64,000 bases of DNA, from the NCBI RefSeq assembly GCF_000185385.1, contig NZ_GL622296.1, positions 2,077,252 to 2,141,251 on the forward strand, in the 5' to 3' direction. Below, one piece after another: positions 27,113 through 35,557 of the stretch (position 1 is its first letter; every line of letters begins with the position of its first letter). A program made the position numbers and the translations under genes. The notes beneath the pieces are model-generated. The model saw only the letters and a program-made list of their open reading frames with translations, did no database searches and was not told the origin of the DNA. Source of the DNA: Lachnoanaerobaculum saburreum DSM 3986 (GTDB lineage Bacteria; Bacillota; Clostridia; Lachnospirales; Lachnospiraceae).

Positions 27113-29167
27113 TCAATTTGCCGCCTGCGGTAAGTCTTCATGGTGTAATACATTTGTGGTTTCTTTTTTATTATCAAATAATTCACTGTTTATACTGTCA
27201 ACCTGTGCTGTATGATATGTTGTCACAATCCTTTTGATATAATCTCTGATATTTCCGCTGTTCTCACCCATATATACCGAGAGTGATTTCAACTGTCGTA
27301 GGAAATTGTCTTCGTCAAAGTCAAGCGGTTTACCTATACTTATCAGCTTGTTCGGTGTGGTCTCAAGCCCCTCTTCAGACATCAATCTCTCTTCAAAGAG
27401 CTTCTCTCCCGGACGAAGGCCTGAATACTCTATCTTGATATCTATATCAGGACGAAGACCTGACAATCTTATCAGATTTCTTGCCATTGTATCAATTTTT
27501 ATCGGAGTACCCATATCCAGCACAAATATTTCTCCGCCCTTTGCATAGTTTCCTGCCTGTAGTACCAGTGATACGGCCTCTGATATTGTCATAAAATATC
27601 TGATAATATCAGGATGTGTGACCGTCACAGGTCCGCCCGCATCTATCTGTTTTTTGAACTTCGGTATCACTGAACCGTTACTTCCAAGTACATTTCCGAA
27701 GCGTACCGCCGCAAACTCTGTAGCAGGATTATCGGAAGTACTGTAATAATAATCATCCATATCTATGATTCTCTTATCCTTCTGTCCCGTAATAGGTCTA
27801 AGGTCATTTACCTTTCCTGATTTTACTTTCCTTGCAAAGGTCTGTATAATCATCTCACACATTCTCTTACTGGCACCCATAACATTTGTAGGGTTGACTG
27901 CCTTGTCTGTAGATATAAGTACAAAGCGTTTACAATTATTGTGTAATGCTGCAAGTGCCGTATTATATGTTCCCATCACATTATTTTTTATAGCCTCACA
28001 TGGACTGTCTTCCATAAGCGGAACATGTTTATGTGCTGCGGCATGGTATACAACATCAGGTTTATATGTACTGAATACCTGTTCAAGCTTCCTTAAATCT
28101 CTCACCGAACCTATTATGGTATCAAGGCTTAATTCAGGATATTTCATCAAAAGTTCCTGTTCTATCTCATAGGCATTATTCTCATATATATCAAATATTA
28201 TAAGTCTCTTCGGTGAATGTGCCGCAATCTGCCTGCACAGCTCACTTCCTATAGAACCGCCTCCGCCTGTTACCATAATAGTCTTTCCGTTCAGATAATT
28301 GAATATCTCATCCAAATTTACTTTTATAGGCGGTCTGCCCAATAGATCTTCAATATTTACATCCTTCAGATCTCTTATCTTTACTTTTCCGTTTGCCAGC
28401 TGACATATCCCCGGCAAATTCTTCAGTACGCAGTCAGCCTCCTTGCAAATATTTAGAATATCGCTAAGTTCTTCAGGTGTGCTGCTTGGCATTGCCACAT
28501 ATATCTTATCTATACCATAATGTTTTACATTGTATAATATATGTTCTCTTCCTCCTGCTACCGGTATATTGTCAACTGTTCTTCCCCATTTTTTTCTGTC
28601 ATCATCTACAAAGCATACCACACTGTCATTGCTGTCTTTGCTTCTTTTGATATCACGTAAAAGCAGTTTGCCTGCATTGCCGGCACCTACTATCATTACT
28701 TTTGATACATTTCCCTTTGTTCTTTGCACATTTTCTCTTTCTGCACGAAGCAATAACACAAAGCGATAGGAAAACCTGCTTCCGATCACTGCTAAAAACT
28801 GTATTATTGTACCTAAAATATAATATGAAATAGGCATTCTCTCAAAAAGCAATGTAATAAATAATGTATGTAATAATCCTGTTACTATACTTGCACACAT
28901 TACATGCTTTAATTCAGTATAACCGGCAAACTTCCATATACTTCTATAGAGCTTGAGTACAATAAATGTAACTAAAGATATAAGAGTATATATCGGAATG
29001 AATTTCACCCATGCATACAAATAATTACTTTCAATATGTGAAAACTGTAAGTCAAAACGCAGCCACAATCCTATAAGATATGAAAAATTTACAGCAATCA
29101 TATCATAGATAAGTAGTATAATAACCGCCCCATTTAAGTATTTCAGTTTAAAATTCTGTTCTTGCAT
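27113..29167 (-). CDS. CapD/FlaA1-type UDP-HexNAc 4,6-dehydratase
   Basis: A 684-residue membrane enzyme. Four helices span about residues 12-140; a first Rossmann domain (GAGNAGKLLLRDI, 161-173) precedes the catalytic SDR domain with GGGGSIGSE at 301-309, HAAAHKHVPLMED, and STDKAVNPTNVMGASKR with the Met-Lys pair that replaces Tyr-Lys in UDP-GlcNAc 4,6-dehydratases (PglF/CapD). It makes the 4-keto-6-deoxy intermediate used by the aminotransferase. GGGGGA precedes the ATG. Confidence 0.92.
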   Translation of the reverse strand: MQEQNFKLKYLNGAVIILLIYDMIAVNFSYLIGLWLRFDLQFSHIESNYLYAWVKFIPIYTLISLVTFIVLKLYRSIWKFAGYTELKHVMCASIVTGLLHTLFITLLFERMPISYYILGTIIQFLAVIGSRFSYRFVLLLRAERENVQRTKGNVSKVMIVGAGNAGKLLLRDIKRSKDSNDSVVCFVDDDRKKWGRTVDNIPVAGGREHILYNVKHYGIDKIYVAMPSSTPEELSDILNICKEADCVLKNLPGICQLANGKVKIRDLKDVNIEDLLGRPPIKVNLDEIFNYLNGKTIMVTGGGGSIGSELCRQIAAHSPKRLIIFDIYENNAYEIEQELLMKYPELSLDTIIGSVRDLRKLEQVFSTYKPDVVYHAAAHKHVPLMEDSPCEAIKNNVMGTYNTALAALHNNCKRFVLISTDKAVNPTNVMGASKRMCEMIIQTFARKVKSGKVNDLRPITGQKDKRIIDMDDYYYSTSDNPATEFAAVRFGNVLGSNGSVIPKFKKQIDAGGPVTVTHPDIIRYFMTISEAVSLVLQAGNYAKGGEIFVLDMGTPIKIDTMARNLIRLSGLRPDIDIKIEYSGLRPGEKLFEERLMSEEGLETTPNKLISIGKPLDFDEDNFLRQLKSLSVYMGENSGNIRDYIKRIVTTYHTAQVDSINSELFDNKKETTNVLHHEDLPQAAN

Positions 29168-29196
29168 TATTCCCCCACCAATTGTCTTATTAAATA

Positions 29197-29808
29197 TTAT
29201 TTATATATTACACAAACTGTGGATGAACCGTTTACTGTAATATCTATAGTTTTTTTCTGATAATTTATACCATGCACCGGTACCTCAGACCATTTCCCTG
29301 TAATGTTGGAATAAGCTACTACCTTTATATCCTTATCCTCTACTATATTAGGGACATATAATGTAAGCCTGGTCGGTACATCAGCTATTTTCCCTTTGTC
29401 GTCAGTAGTAATTATTGCAGCAGTCTTATCCATTGCCTTGTATCCTGCAAGGTTTTTCAATCCTGTTGTTTCACTTACACTCTCACCTGAGTTTATACTG
29501 TTTATATTTGCCACTATTTTCTCAGGAAGTCCCTTGGTCTCACTTCCGGGAGCGGCAGTTGTAGCATGTCCCCCATCTGATGCACCGACAAAATGCACCG
29601 CTGTTGTATATGATTGTTCCTTGTCGGCATTTTTTGTAACTCCTCTTTTTACAATCTTACTGCTTCCGTTGTTTTGACTTCCGTTACCTCTTATTATCCC
29701 GCTTATTTTAGAGCCTATGCCGCCATGTATACTTGTAGCGGCAAACACTCCCACTGTCATTGCCATTGACAATATGCATGATAACACCACTATACCCTTT
29801 TTTTTCAT
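29197..29808 (-). CDS. unrecognised exported protein in the capsule head
   Basis: I do not recognise this 203-residue protein. It has a clean signal peptide (KKKGIVVLSCILSMAMTVGVFAA, cleavage near residue 24), a Gly/Ser/Asn-rich low-complexity stretch (about 28-60), and a C-terminal part with regular beta pattern (TRLTLYVPNI, KVVAYSNITGKWSEVPV, KTIDITVNGSSTVCVIY) that looks like a small beta-sandwich. There is no lipobox, sorting signal or membrane anchor. It sits between the LCP ligase and the dehydratase, so a role in polymer attachment or export control is possible. Confidence 0.75.
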   Translation of the reverse strand: MKKKGIVVLSCILSMAMTVGVFAATSIHGGIGSKISGIIRGNGSQNNGSSKIVKRGVTKNADKEQSYTTAVHFVGASDGGHATTAAPGSETKGLPEKIVANINSINSGESVSETTGLKNLAGYKAMDKTAAIITTDDKGKIADVPTRLTLYVPNIVEDKDIKVVAYSNITGKWSEVPVHGINYQKKTIDITVNGSSTVCVIYK

Positions 29809-29828
29809 ACCTACATTCCTTTCTTAAT

Positions 29829-30827
29829 CTATTCTTCTGTGTAAAATAACTCAATAATTTTATCCATTGCCTTATCATGGTCTGCATAAAACTCATCATA
29901 AAGTTCTGTTTTTTTATTTTCACCTTCAAGCACATATATTCTGTTTGCATTAAATCCGTCATCCGTCATTGCACAGGCACCAAGTTTTAAAATCATATCT
30001 TTTTGCATATCGCTGTAACAGTACGGTTCAATATCACTTAATATTTTTTCAACAATTGAATCGCCTTTAAACTGCTTTAATTTCATCTGATATGCTCTTA
30101 GATACTCCTTATGTGCTTCTATTCTTGTAATAGCGGAAAAGTCTTTATTTGTATCTCTGAATCTCAAAAATTTTTCCGCCTTCTCCCCATTTAATGTAAC
30201 CGTATTGCCCTTTATAAAGGAGGCATCCACCTTTTCCATTCCGTCATACGGTACCGTTACATCCACTCCTCCAACCGCATCATTTACCTTCTCAATAGCC
30301 ATAGTATTCATTGCAAAATACCGGTCTATATGTAGTCCGTCAAAAAGATTACTTACAGATTCCTTCATAAAATCTGCACTTATTTCATTGCCGTCTCCAA
30401 AAGAAAATGCCATAGTAATATGTTGTAAGGTATTGCCTATAATCCCTCCTCCGACATCTGTTACAGGTATATATGTCATAGTATCTCTTGGTATGATTAT
30501 CATACTTAATTTATCTCTTTCCGTATCCCAAGCTATCAGTCCGATACTGTCAGCCTGTCCGCCCGAGCCTGCATCCTGTACATAATGCATATCCACACTT
30601 GAATCTATTCCAAGAACAAGTATAGCTTTTACATAACTTTTTCTTCTATAGACTCTTCCATTTCGATTAAGCCTATCTGTTTCCATAGATATATCGGCTT
30701 TTTGACTTAATTTTGTAGCTATTACCTTATCTTTATTGTTCTGCCATATATTTACGGCTGTAATTATTATTGCAAATACCGTCAGTATAATGAATGCAAA
30801 TATTTTCTTTTTTGCTTCCGTTTTCAT
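29829..30827 (-). CDS. LytR-CpsA-Psr family capsule ligase
   Basis: A 332-residue membrane protein that transfers undecaprenyl-linked polymer to peptidoglycan. One membrane segment spans about residues 8-28, and the rest is outside. LCP landmarks are ILVLGIDSS, GQADSIGLIAWD, MIIIPRDTM with the catalytic/pyrophosphate-binding Arg, VGGVDV, and FLRFRDTNKDFSAITR. Its ATG overlaps the kinase TGA (ATGA). The location in the conserved capsule head supports capsule, not teichoic acid, attachment. Confidence 0.91.
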   Translation of the reverse strand: MKTEAKKKIFAFIILTVFAIIITAVNIWQNNKDKVIATKLSQKADISMETDRLNRNGRVYRRKSYVKAILVLGIDSSVDMHYVQDAGSGGQADSIGLIAWDTERDKLSMIIIPRDTMTYIPVTDVGGGIIGNTLQHITMAFSFGDGNEISADFMKESVSNLFDGLHIDRYFAMNTMAIEKVNDAVGGVDVTVPYDGMEKVDASFIKGNTVTLNGEKAEKFLRFRDTNKDFSAITRIEAHKEYLRAYQMKLKQFKGDSIVEKILSDIEPYCYSDMQKDMILKLGACAMTDDGFNANRIYVLEGENKKTELYDEFYADHDKAMDKIIELFYTEE

Positions 30828-31501
30828 TTTTTATTACTGTAGTAATCATAATATTTATAGTGGTAGCTGTCTTTTTTCATCTCAACCCCATTTAATACTA
30901 CACCTATTATTTTACAATTCACTTTTTCCAACTGGTCTTTTACTTTTTTTACCACTCTTTGACTTACGGTAGCACTCTTTACCACTATCACCGCACCGTC
31001 AACACATCTTCCGATAATTGCCGCATCTACTATATTTGCAAGCGGCGGAGCGTCAATAATGATATAGTCATAGTTAAGGCGTTGCCTTTTTATAAATTCG
31101 TCCAATTTTATATCATATAAAAGTTCTGCAGGATTCGGAGCATATGGACCTGCAAAAACCACATTCAGATTTTTTATATTGGTCTTATATATGATATCTT
31201 CAGTGTTAAGTCCGTTTAAAAATTGGCTAAGCCCCTGAACCTCTTCGCTTATCTTATGCTTGGTCGTAAACACTGATTTTCTCATATCCGCATCAATGTA
31301 TAAAACCTTTTTATCAAGCTTTGTAAAGCTTATTGCAAGCTGAAAACTCGTCTCGGATTTTCCTTCATCCTGAATCGAGCTTGTAAAAAGTATTACTCTC
31401 AGATTACTGCCTGAGAACTGAAGATTGGTTCTAAGCATCCTCATGGATTCCTCATATAAAAATCCTTTTTCTGTTTCGTCTATATCGAAAAATATTTCCA
31501 T
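30824..31501 (-). CDS. CpsD-type bacterial tyrosine kinase
   Basis: The cytosolic ATPase half of a BY-kinase. It has a Walker A motif DEGKSETS near residue 44, Walker A' VLYIDADMRKS and Walker B YDYIIIDAPP, and ends in a tyrosine cluster (YHYKYYDYYS) that is the autophosphorylation site. It needs CpsC, encoded just upstream, for activation. A GTG at 31522 lies within the previous gene; AGAGGG places the start at the ATG at 31501 (225 residues). Confidence 0.92.
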   Translation of the reverse strand: MEIFFDIDETEKGFLYEESMRMLRTNLQFSGSNLRVILFTSSIQDEGKSETSFQLAISFTKLDKKVLYIDADMRKSVFTTKHKISEEVQGLSQFLNGLNTEDIIYKTNIKNLNVVFAGPYAPNPAELLYDIKLDEFIKRQRLNYDYIIIDAPPLANIVDAAIIGRCVDGAVIVVKSATVSQRVVKKVKDQLEKVNCKIIGVVLNGVEMKKDSYHYKYYDYYSNKK

Positions 31502-31518
31502 CTTTCTTCCCTCTAAAG

Positions 31519-32208
31519 TCACTTTTTCTTATACTCGGGCAAACTGGCAAGCACTATAAGCCCTAAGTTATTTTCCAAATCTTCTTCGCTCTTTATAGTA
31601 TCATCCAACAATTCTATTGCAATGATAATGCCTGTCACTAAGAAAACTCCGAAAAATCCTCCCATTACCGCATTCTTCTTTATGCTTGGGCTTGATTTTT
31701 CTTCAGGTACTATTCCAAGTTCTATAATCTTAGGCGGTACCACCTCCATCAGATCTCCTATATACTTTGAAGATGAGGCGGCTATCTGATTAACTATCTC
31801 CATTGCATTTTGGGGATTCGGATCTGTAACTGTCAATGACAGTATTCTTGTATCGGGCGGATTATCAATCTTTAACTTTCCTCTAAGTTGCTTATAGTTG
31901 ATATTGAGTCCCAGCTTTTCTATTACTTCTTCAAGTACAGGTCTGCTGTTTATCATAACCTTGTAGTCTTTAGTCAACTGACTGCCTATCTGAAGATCCG
32001 CCAGTGAATTCAGTGTAGTCTCCTTTGACAGTACATATAGCTGTGATGTGGACTGATACTGCGGTGTGATACAAAAAATGCTGAAAGCTGTTGCTATAGC
32101 AAAACCCGCCGCTCCTGCAAGTAAAATCATCCACCATTTTCTTTTTAGAATAAAAAATAATTCAAGTAAGTCTACTTCCGTCTCCTCGTTTGTCATTCTC
32201 TCATCCAT
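31519..32208 (-). CDS. CpsC/Wzz-type chain-length regulator and kinase activator
   Basis: A membrane adaptor with two helices (about residues 28-48 and 178-198) flanking an extracytoplasmic domain; VDLLELFFILKRKWWMILLAG is the Wzz-type start and the short C-terminal tail activates CpsD. Three in-frame ATGs exist. The first (32253) is inside cpsB; AAGGAGAA is about 13 bases before 32208, and 32196 is also possible. I chose 32208 (229 residues) with moderate certainty. Confidence 0.87.
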   Translation of the reverse strand: MDERMTNEETEVDLLELFFILKRKWWMILLAGAAGFAIATAFSIFCITPQYQSTSQLYVLSKETTLNSLADLQIGSQLTKDYKVMINSRPVLEEVIEKLGLNINYKQLRGKLKIDNPPDTRILSLTVTDPNPQNAMEIVNQIAASSSKYIGDLMEVVPPKIIELGIVPEEKSSPSIKKNAVMGGFFGVFLVTGIIIAIELLDDTIKSEEDLENNLGLIVLASLPEYKKK

Positions 32209-32212
32209 CTGT

Positions 32213-32932
32213 TTAATCCATTCTCCTTGTAATAATATTGTCGGCATTTTCATATGTTAATTCTTCAAAGTACTTGGAAGCATTTTTTGATATCCACAGC
32301 AGTGCCTTTGTAACCTTCGGTTCCCTTTCACCTACTCTGTGCATATCTGTTGCCATAAACGATATATAGCCGTTTTTTATCATATTTTTACACATAACTG
32401 TATTTTTGTTAAAAATCCCCCCATCTATACTTGTATAGTTCATTTGAAACATTGCACCCATGTCTCTTATCATATCAAGTCTATGTTCCTTTTGTAGACA
32501 TTGGTAGCGTTCTACATGTGCAAATACCGGCAAAAATCCCGCAAATATAATATCCCTTGTCGCCATCTTTATATATCCGTAGCTGATATTCGGATCAAAC
32601 TCTACAAGTATATATTTACTGTCTGCAAGTGTAAGGTATCTGCCGCTTTTCAAATATTCTATAGCCTTCTCGGAATAAAATATCTCCTGACCTGTATAAA
32701 GTTCACAGTCAATATTTGCTTCCCTCACTTTAGCCTTTATTATATTCAGTTTTTTTGCTATCTCGGTGCTTGTAAGTTCCGGCATAGTATGTGGAGTTGC
32801 AATTATCTTTTTCACTCCCTGTTCTGTCGCCATCTTTATAAGCTCTAAGGACTCTTCCAATGTCCTTGCTCCATCATCCACACCATATATAAAATGAGCA
32901 TGGATATCAGTTACATGTTCAATATCTTTCAT
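32213..32932 (-). CDS. CpsB-type PHP-fold tyrosine phosphatase
   Basis: Dephosphorylates the CpsD kinase. The metal-binding PHP motifs are DIHAHFIYGVDDGA at the N-terminus, ATPHTMPE near residue 45, and TDMHRVGERE near residue 195. At 239 residues it has normal length. It is the first gene of the capsule operon. The ATG has no obvious ribosome site; the 5' leader is very A-rich and probably unstructured, which is unusual beside the strong sites of its neighbours. Confidence 0.91.
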   Translation of the reverse strand: MKDIEHVTDIHAHFIYGVDDGARTLEESLELIKMATEQGVKKIIATPHTMPELTSTEIAKKLNIIKAKVREANIDCELYTGQEIFYSEKAIEYLKSGRYLTLADSKYILVEFDPNISYGYIKMATRDIIFAGFLPVFAHVERYQCLQKEHRLDMIRDMGAMFQMNYTSIDGGIFNKNTVMCKNMIKNGYISFMATDMHRVGEREPKVTKALLWISKNASKYFEELTYENADNIITRRMD

Positions 32933-32985
32933 ATTTATTTATTTTTGTTTACTTTATTATTAAGCTTCATTTATTGCCTCTTACT

Positions 32986-33013
32986 ATTATACAGTGCTTT
33001 ATGATTTATTCAA
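32986..33013 (-). promoter_or_regulatory. capsule operon promoter
   Basis: On the minus strand TTGAAT (33013-33008) and a perfect TATAAT (32991-32986) are 16 bases apart, giving a leader of about 47 bases before cpsB. The 362-base gap to the divergent response regulator (32933-33294) also holds that gene's promoter; the remainder is AT-rich with no other structure I can support. Confidence 0.6.
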
Positions 33014-33176
33014 TCAAAACTTTGATACATTTTAAGTATATGTTAATGTTTTTGTATTTTATATTTAAATATTTGTTTTTAGTTTCATTATTTATCCGTT
33101 TACATCATATCTTATACCTGTTTAATTTACTTTTTTCAATTATATGATATTATACTGATTTTTTCTTTCAAAAATT

Positions 33177-33204
33177 TTGTAAGAATAAGATACTAAGATA
33201 TAAA
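33177..33204 (+). promoter_or_regulatory. response regulator promoter
   Basis: TTGTAA (33177-33182) and TATAAA (33199-33204) are 16 bases apart and lie about 90 bases before the ATG. The match is fair. Confidence 0.4.
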
Positions 33205-33294
33205 TATGGGTATTGAGATTGATTCGTTTAATTGATATACTTAACCGGAAGCTGAAATATATAGTGACTTGTTTATTTACACCGGGGAGGTATT

Positions 33295-33957
33295 ATGCGA
33301 ATTTTAATATGTGAAGATGAAGAAGATATCTTAAACGGGCTTGCAAAGGGACTTCGCAAGCTGAACTACTATGTGGATACCGCAGTGGACGGAGAGGAAG
33401 CTCTTTCGCTTTATTTTGAATCAAAGTATGATCTTGTGATACTTGATCTGAATATGCCTAAACTTGACGGACTTGAAGTCTTAAAGGCTATCAGAGAGGA
33501 TGATGCGGACAGTAAGGTTATTATTTTATCCGCCAGAGATACACTGAATGATAAAGTGCTTGGGCTTGACCTCGGTGCCAACGACTACCTTGTAAAGCCG
33601 TTTCACTTTAAAGAACTTGAAGCAAGGATAAGAGCATTGTTTCGCACTTCATATAATAAGAATGATGACTGTATAAGACTTGACTCTCAAAACATAATAC
33701 TCTGCCTCAATAAAAAGCAGGTGGAAAAGGATGGCGAAGTCATTTCACTTACTCCAAAGGAATATGCCATATTTGAGTATCTTTGCCTTAATAAAGGAAG
33801 GCTGGTTTCTGCCGGTGAACTTCTTGAACACAATATTGATATGAACGGAAATGATGCATCAAATGTTATTAAGGTACATATCGCGGCTATCAGAAGAAAA
33901 CTTGGAAGTGATGCTATAAAAACAAACAGAGGAATGGGGTATACTGTAGCCGGTTAG
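33295..33957 (+). CDS. OmpR/PhoB-family response regulator without adjacent kinase
   Basis: A 220-residue regulator. The receiver domain (1-115) has acidic residues 7-9, phosphoacceptor Asp51 in LVILDLNMPK, Ser79 and Lys101; a winged-helix DNA-binding domain follows (about 125-218), with SNVIKVHIAAIRRKL as recognition helix. GGGGAGG precedes the ATG. No histidine kinase lies on either side. It is divergent from the capsule operon and 20 bases from the envelope cassette, so either may be its target. Confidence 0.92.
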   Translation: MRILICEDEEDILNGLAKGLRKLNYYVDTAVDGEEALSLYFESKYDLVILDLNMPKLDGLEVLKAIREDDADSKVIILSARDTLNDKVLGLDLGANDYLVKPFHFKELEARIRALFRTSYNKNDDCIRLDSQNIILCLNKKQVEKDGEVISLTPKEYAIFEYLCLNKGRLVSAGELLEHNIDMNGNDASNVIKVHIAAIRRKLGSDAIKTNRGMGYTVAG

Positions 33958-33973
33958 TCCCCATTCCTCTGTT
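33925..33973. terminator. 15-base inverted repeat overlapping the response regulator end
   Basis: AACAGAGGAATGGGG (33925-33939) and its perfect complement (33959-33973) enclose a 19-base loop that contains the stop codon. On the minus strand TGTTTTTAT follows, so it is a better terminator for the converging TlpA gene than for the regulator. Confidence 0.6.
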
Positions 33974-33977
33974 AATA

Positions 33978-34565
33978 TTACATTTTAGCTAATAAATCTT
34001 CTATTATCTGTGTAAATCCTTCAAGATTTTTAGATCCCTGTATTGCATACAGTATCTTTCCTTCTGAATCTACAAAGAAGGTGGTCGGAAAAGCTTGAAG
34101 ACTCATAACAAATTCCTCTGTTGTACCTGAAGGAATAATATTTTGATATGTCACCTTGTTCTTATCAAGTATCTCCTTTACAGCCTGAAAATCGCTTCCT
34201 GCATCCTGTGCCATTCCGATAACTTTTACATTCTTGTCCTTCATATTCTCTGAAAGTTTTTGTAACTCCGGTATCTCCTGTACACATGGTCCGCACCAGC
34301 TTCCCCATACATTAACAACTGTAAGCTTACTGTCTTTAAATACATCACTGCCGATTTCATCACCCTCTACAGTCTTTGCATTAAATTCCGGAAACTTTAC
34401 ATCTTCCTTTTTTGACTCTTCCGATTTGCCGGCAGCCGCCTGCTTTGAATCAGCCTGTGACTCTGTGCTTGTAGATGCATCGGTAGCAGCTTTACCGCCT
34501 GCATTACAAGCGCTTATCGCCCCTGCCATCATAACCGCCATACTGAAAACAAATAATTTCTTCAT
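33978..34565 (-). CDS. TlpA/ResA-like thioredoxin lipoprotein
   Basis: A 195-residue membrane-anchored thiol-disulfide oxidoreductase facing the outside. The signal peptide ends in the lipobox AISAC (lipid Cys20), followed by an Ala/Ser/Lys-rich linker (about 22-55). The AhpC-TSA/redoxin domain holds WCGPC with Cys91 and Cys94, and the cis-proline loop AFPTTFFV. It may reduce or form disulfides in exported proteins. AAAGGAGA precedes the ATG. It is the last gene of the four-gene envelope cassette; no ccdA-type partner is visible. Confidence 0.9.
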   Translation of the reverse strand: MKKLFVFSMAVMMAGAISACNAGGKAATDASTSTESQADSKQAAAGKSEESKKEDVKFPEFNAKTVEGDEIGSDVFKDSKLTVVNVWGSWCGPCVQEIPELQKLSENMKDKNVKVIGMAQDAGSDFQAVKEILDKNKVTYQNIIPSGTTEEFVMSLQAFPTTFFVDSEGKILYAIQGSKNLEGFTQIIEDLLAKM

Positions 34566-34603
34566 ATAATCTCCTTTTATTCTATTCCATATTTAAAATT
34601 CAT

Positions 34604-35557
34604 TTAATTAAAATTTGGTTGACCCAATTTTATCTTAAATCTCTTTTCTTTTATATTGATATTTTTAAACTTATCAATACTAAGACTTAACAAAAGTCCC
34701 TCATCACTGCCCTTAGGTATTTGTTTATCAAATATACAATTTCCAAGGCTGTAATAGATGTATTTACCCTTATAGACCTCTTTATCCTGTATTACATGCG
34801 GATGTGCTCCTACAATGAAGTCCGCACCGCTGTCTATAGCAATTCTTGCCAACTCCTTTTGCCTTATACCGGCAAAAGGTTCATACTCGATACCCCAATG
34901 AAAGTATATTATCTTAAAATCCGCCTTAAGGTTTTTAAGATCCTCTCTGATTCTGTCCGATTTTAAGTCTTCATGATCAACCAGATAGTTTATACCGGGA
35001 CTGTTTTCATCATACACAAATCCTTCAGGAGGAAATATGCTGTATGCTAAAATTCCTATTTTAAACCCGTCTTTTTCAAATATATAGCTCATATCCGTAT
35101 TTGCATTTGCACCTGCTCCGACATATGATATACCTGCTCTTGACAGATTTTCCATAGTATCTTTAAGTCCCTCGGATCTGTAATCCATAGTATGATTATT
35201 TGCAAGATTACACAAGTCGATACCTGCCTCTTTCATAGCATTTGCATTTTCAGTTTTTGCTTTGAATACAAATCGCTCGGGTTTATTTGCCCCTCTGCCA
35301 TACTCTGTTATCGGACATTCAAGGTTCACTATTGTAAGATCGTCTGCCAAAAATATATTTTTCAGATTTTCATAAGGATAGCTGTATCCGTTTTTACTTA
35401 TATAGCTGTCCACACCTCTTGAGAGCATAATATCACCTACTATACTAAGCTCTATACTGCCTCTTTTTTTTATAACATTAATGTATATTTGAGTTATCGT
35501 TAATATGCATATTATAAATAATGCAAATACAATAATATATTTTTTGGTCTTTAACAT
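34604..35557 (-). CDS. membrane-anchored CapA-like protein
   Basis: A 317-residue CapA/PgsA-type protein. One N-terminal membrane helix (about residues 6-25) leaves the metallophosphatase-fold domain outside; landmarks are SIVGDIMLSRGVD, VNLECPITEYG, NLANNHTMDY, YFHWGIEYEP, GAHPHVIQ and YSLGNCIFD. It is distinct in sequence from the cytosolic CapA-like protein at 18655-19803. There is no CapB/CapC poly-gamma-glutamate synthetase nearby, so poly-glutamate synthesis is not supported. It overlaps the DUF3160 gene by 7 bases. Confidence 0.88.
   Translation of the reverse strand: MLKTKKYIIVFALFIICILTITQIYINVIKKRGSIELSIVGDIMLSRGVDSYISKNGYSYPYENLKNIFLADDLTIVNLECPITEYGRGANKPERFVFKAKTENANAMKEAGIDLCNLANNHTMDYRSEGLKDTMENLSRAGISYVGAGANANTDMSYIFEKDGFKIGILAYSIFPPEGFVYDENSPGINYLVDHEDLKSDRIREDLKNLKADFKIIYFHWGIEYEPFAGIRQKELARIAIDSGADFIVGAHPHVIQDKEVYKGKYIYYSLGNCIFDKQIPKGSDEGLLLSLSIDKFKNINIKEKRFKIKLGQPNFN

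Noticed and set aside
13282-32932. Insertion sequence or phage remnant within the capsule locus
   Set aside because: I found no transposase, integrase or terminal repeats; every frame fits a capsule role.
34604-35557. Poly-gamma-glutamate capsule synthesis
   Set aside because: CapA-like proteins are present, but no CapB or CapC ligase subunits are encoded anywhere in the window.
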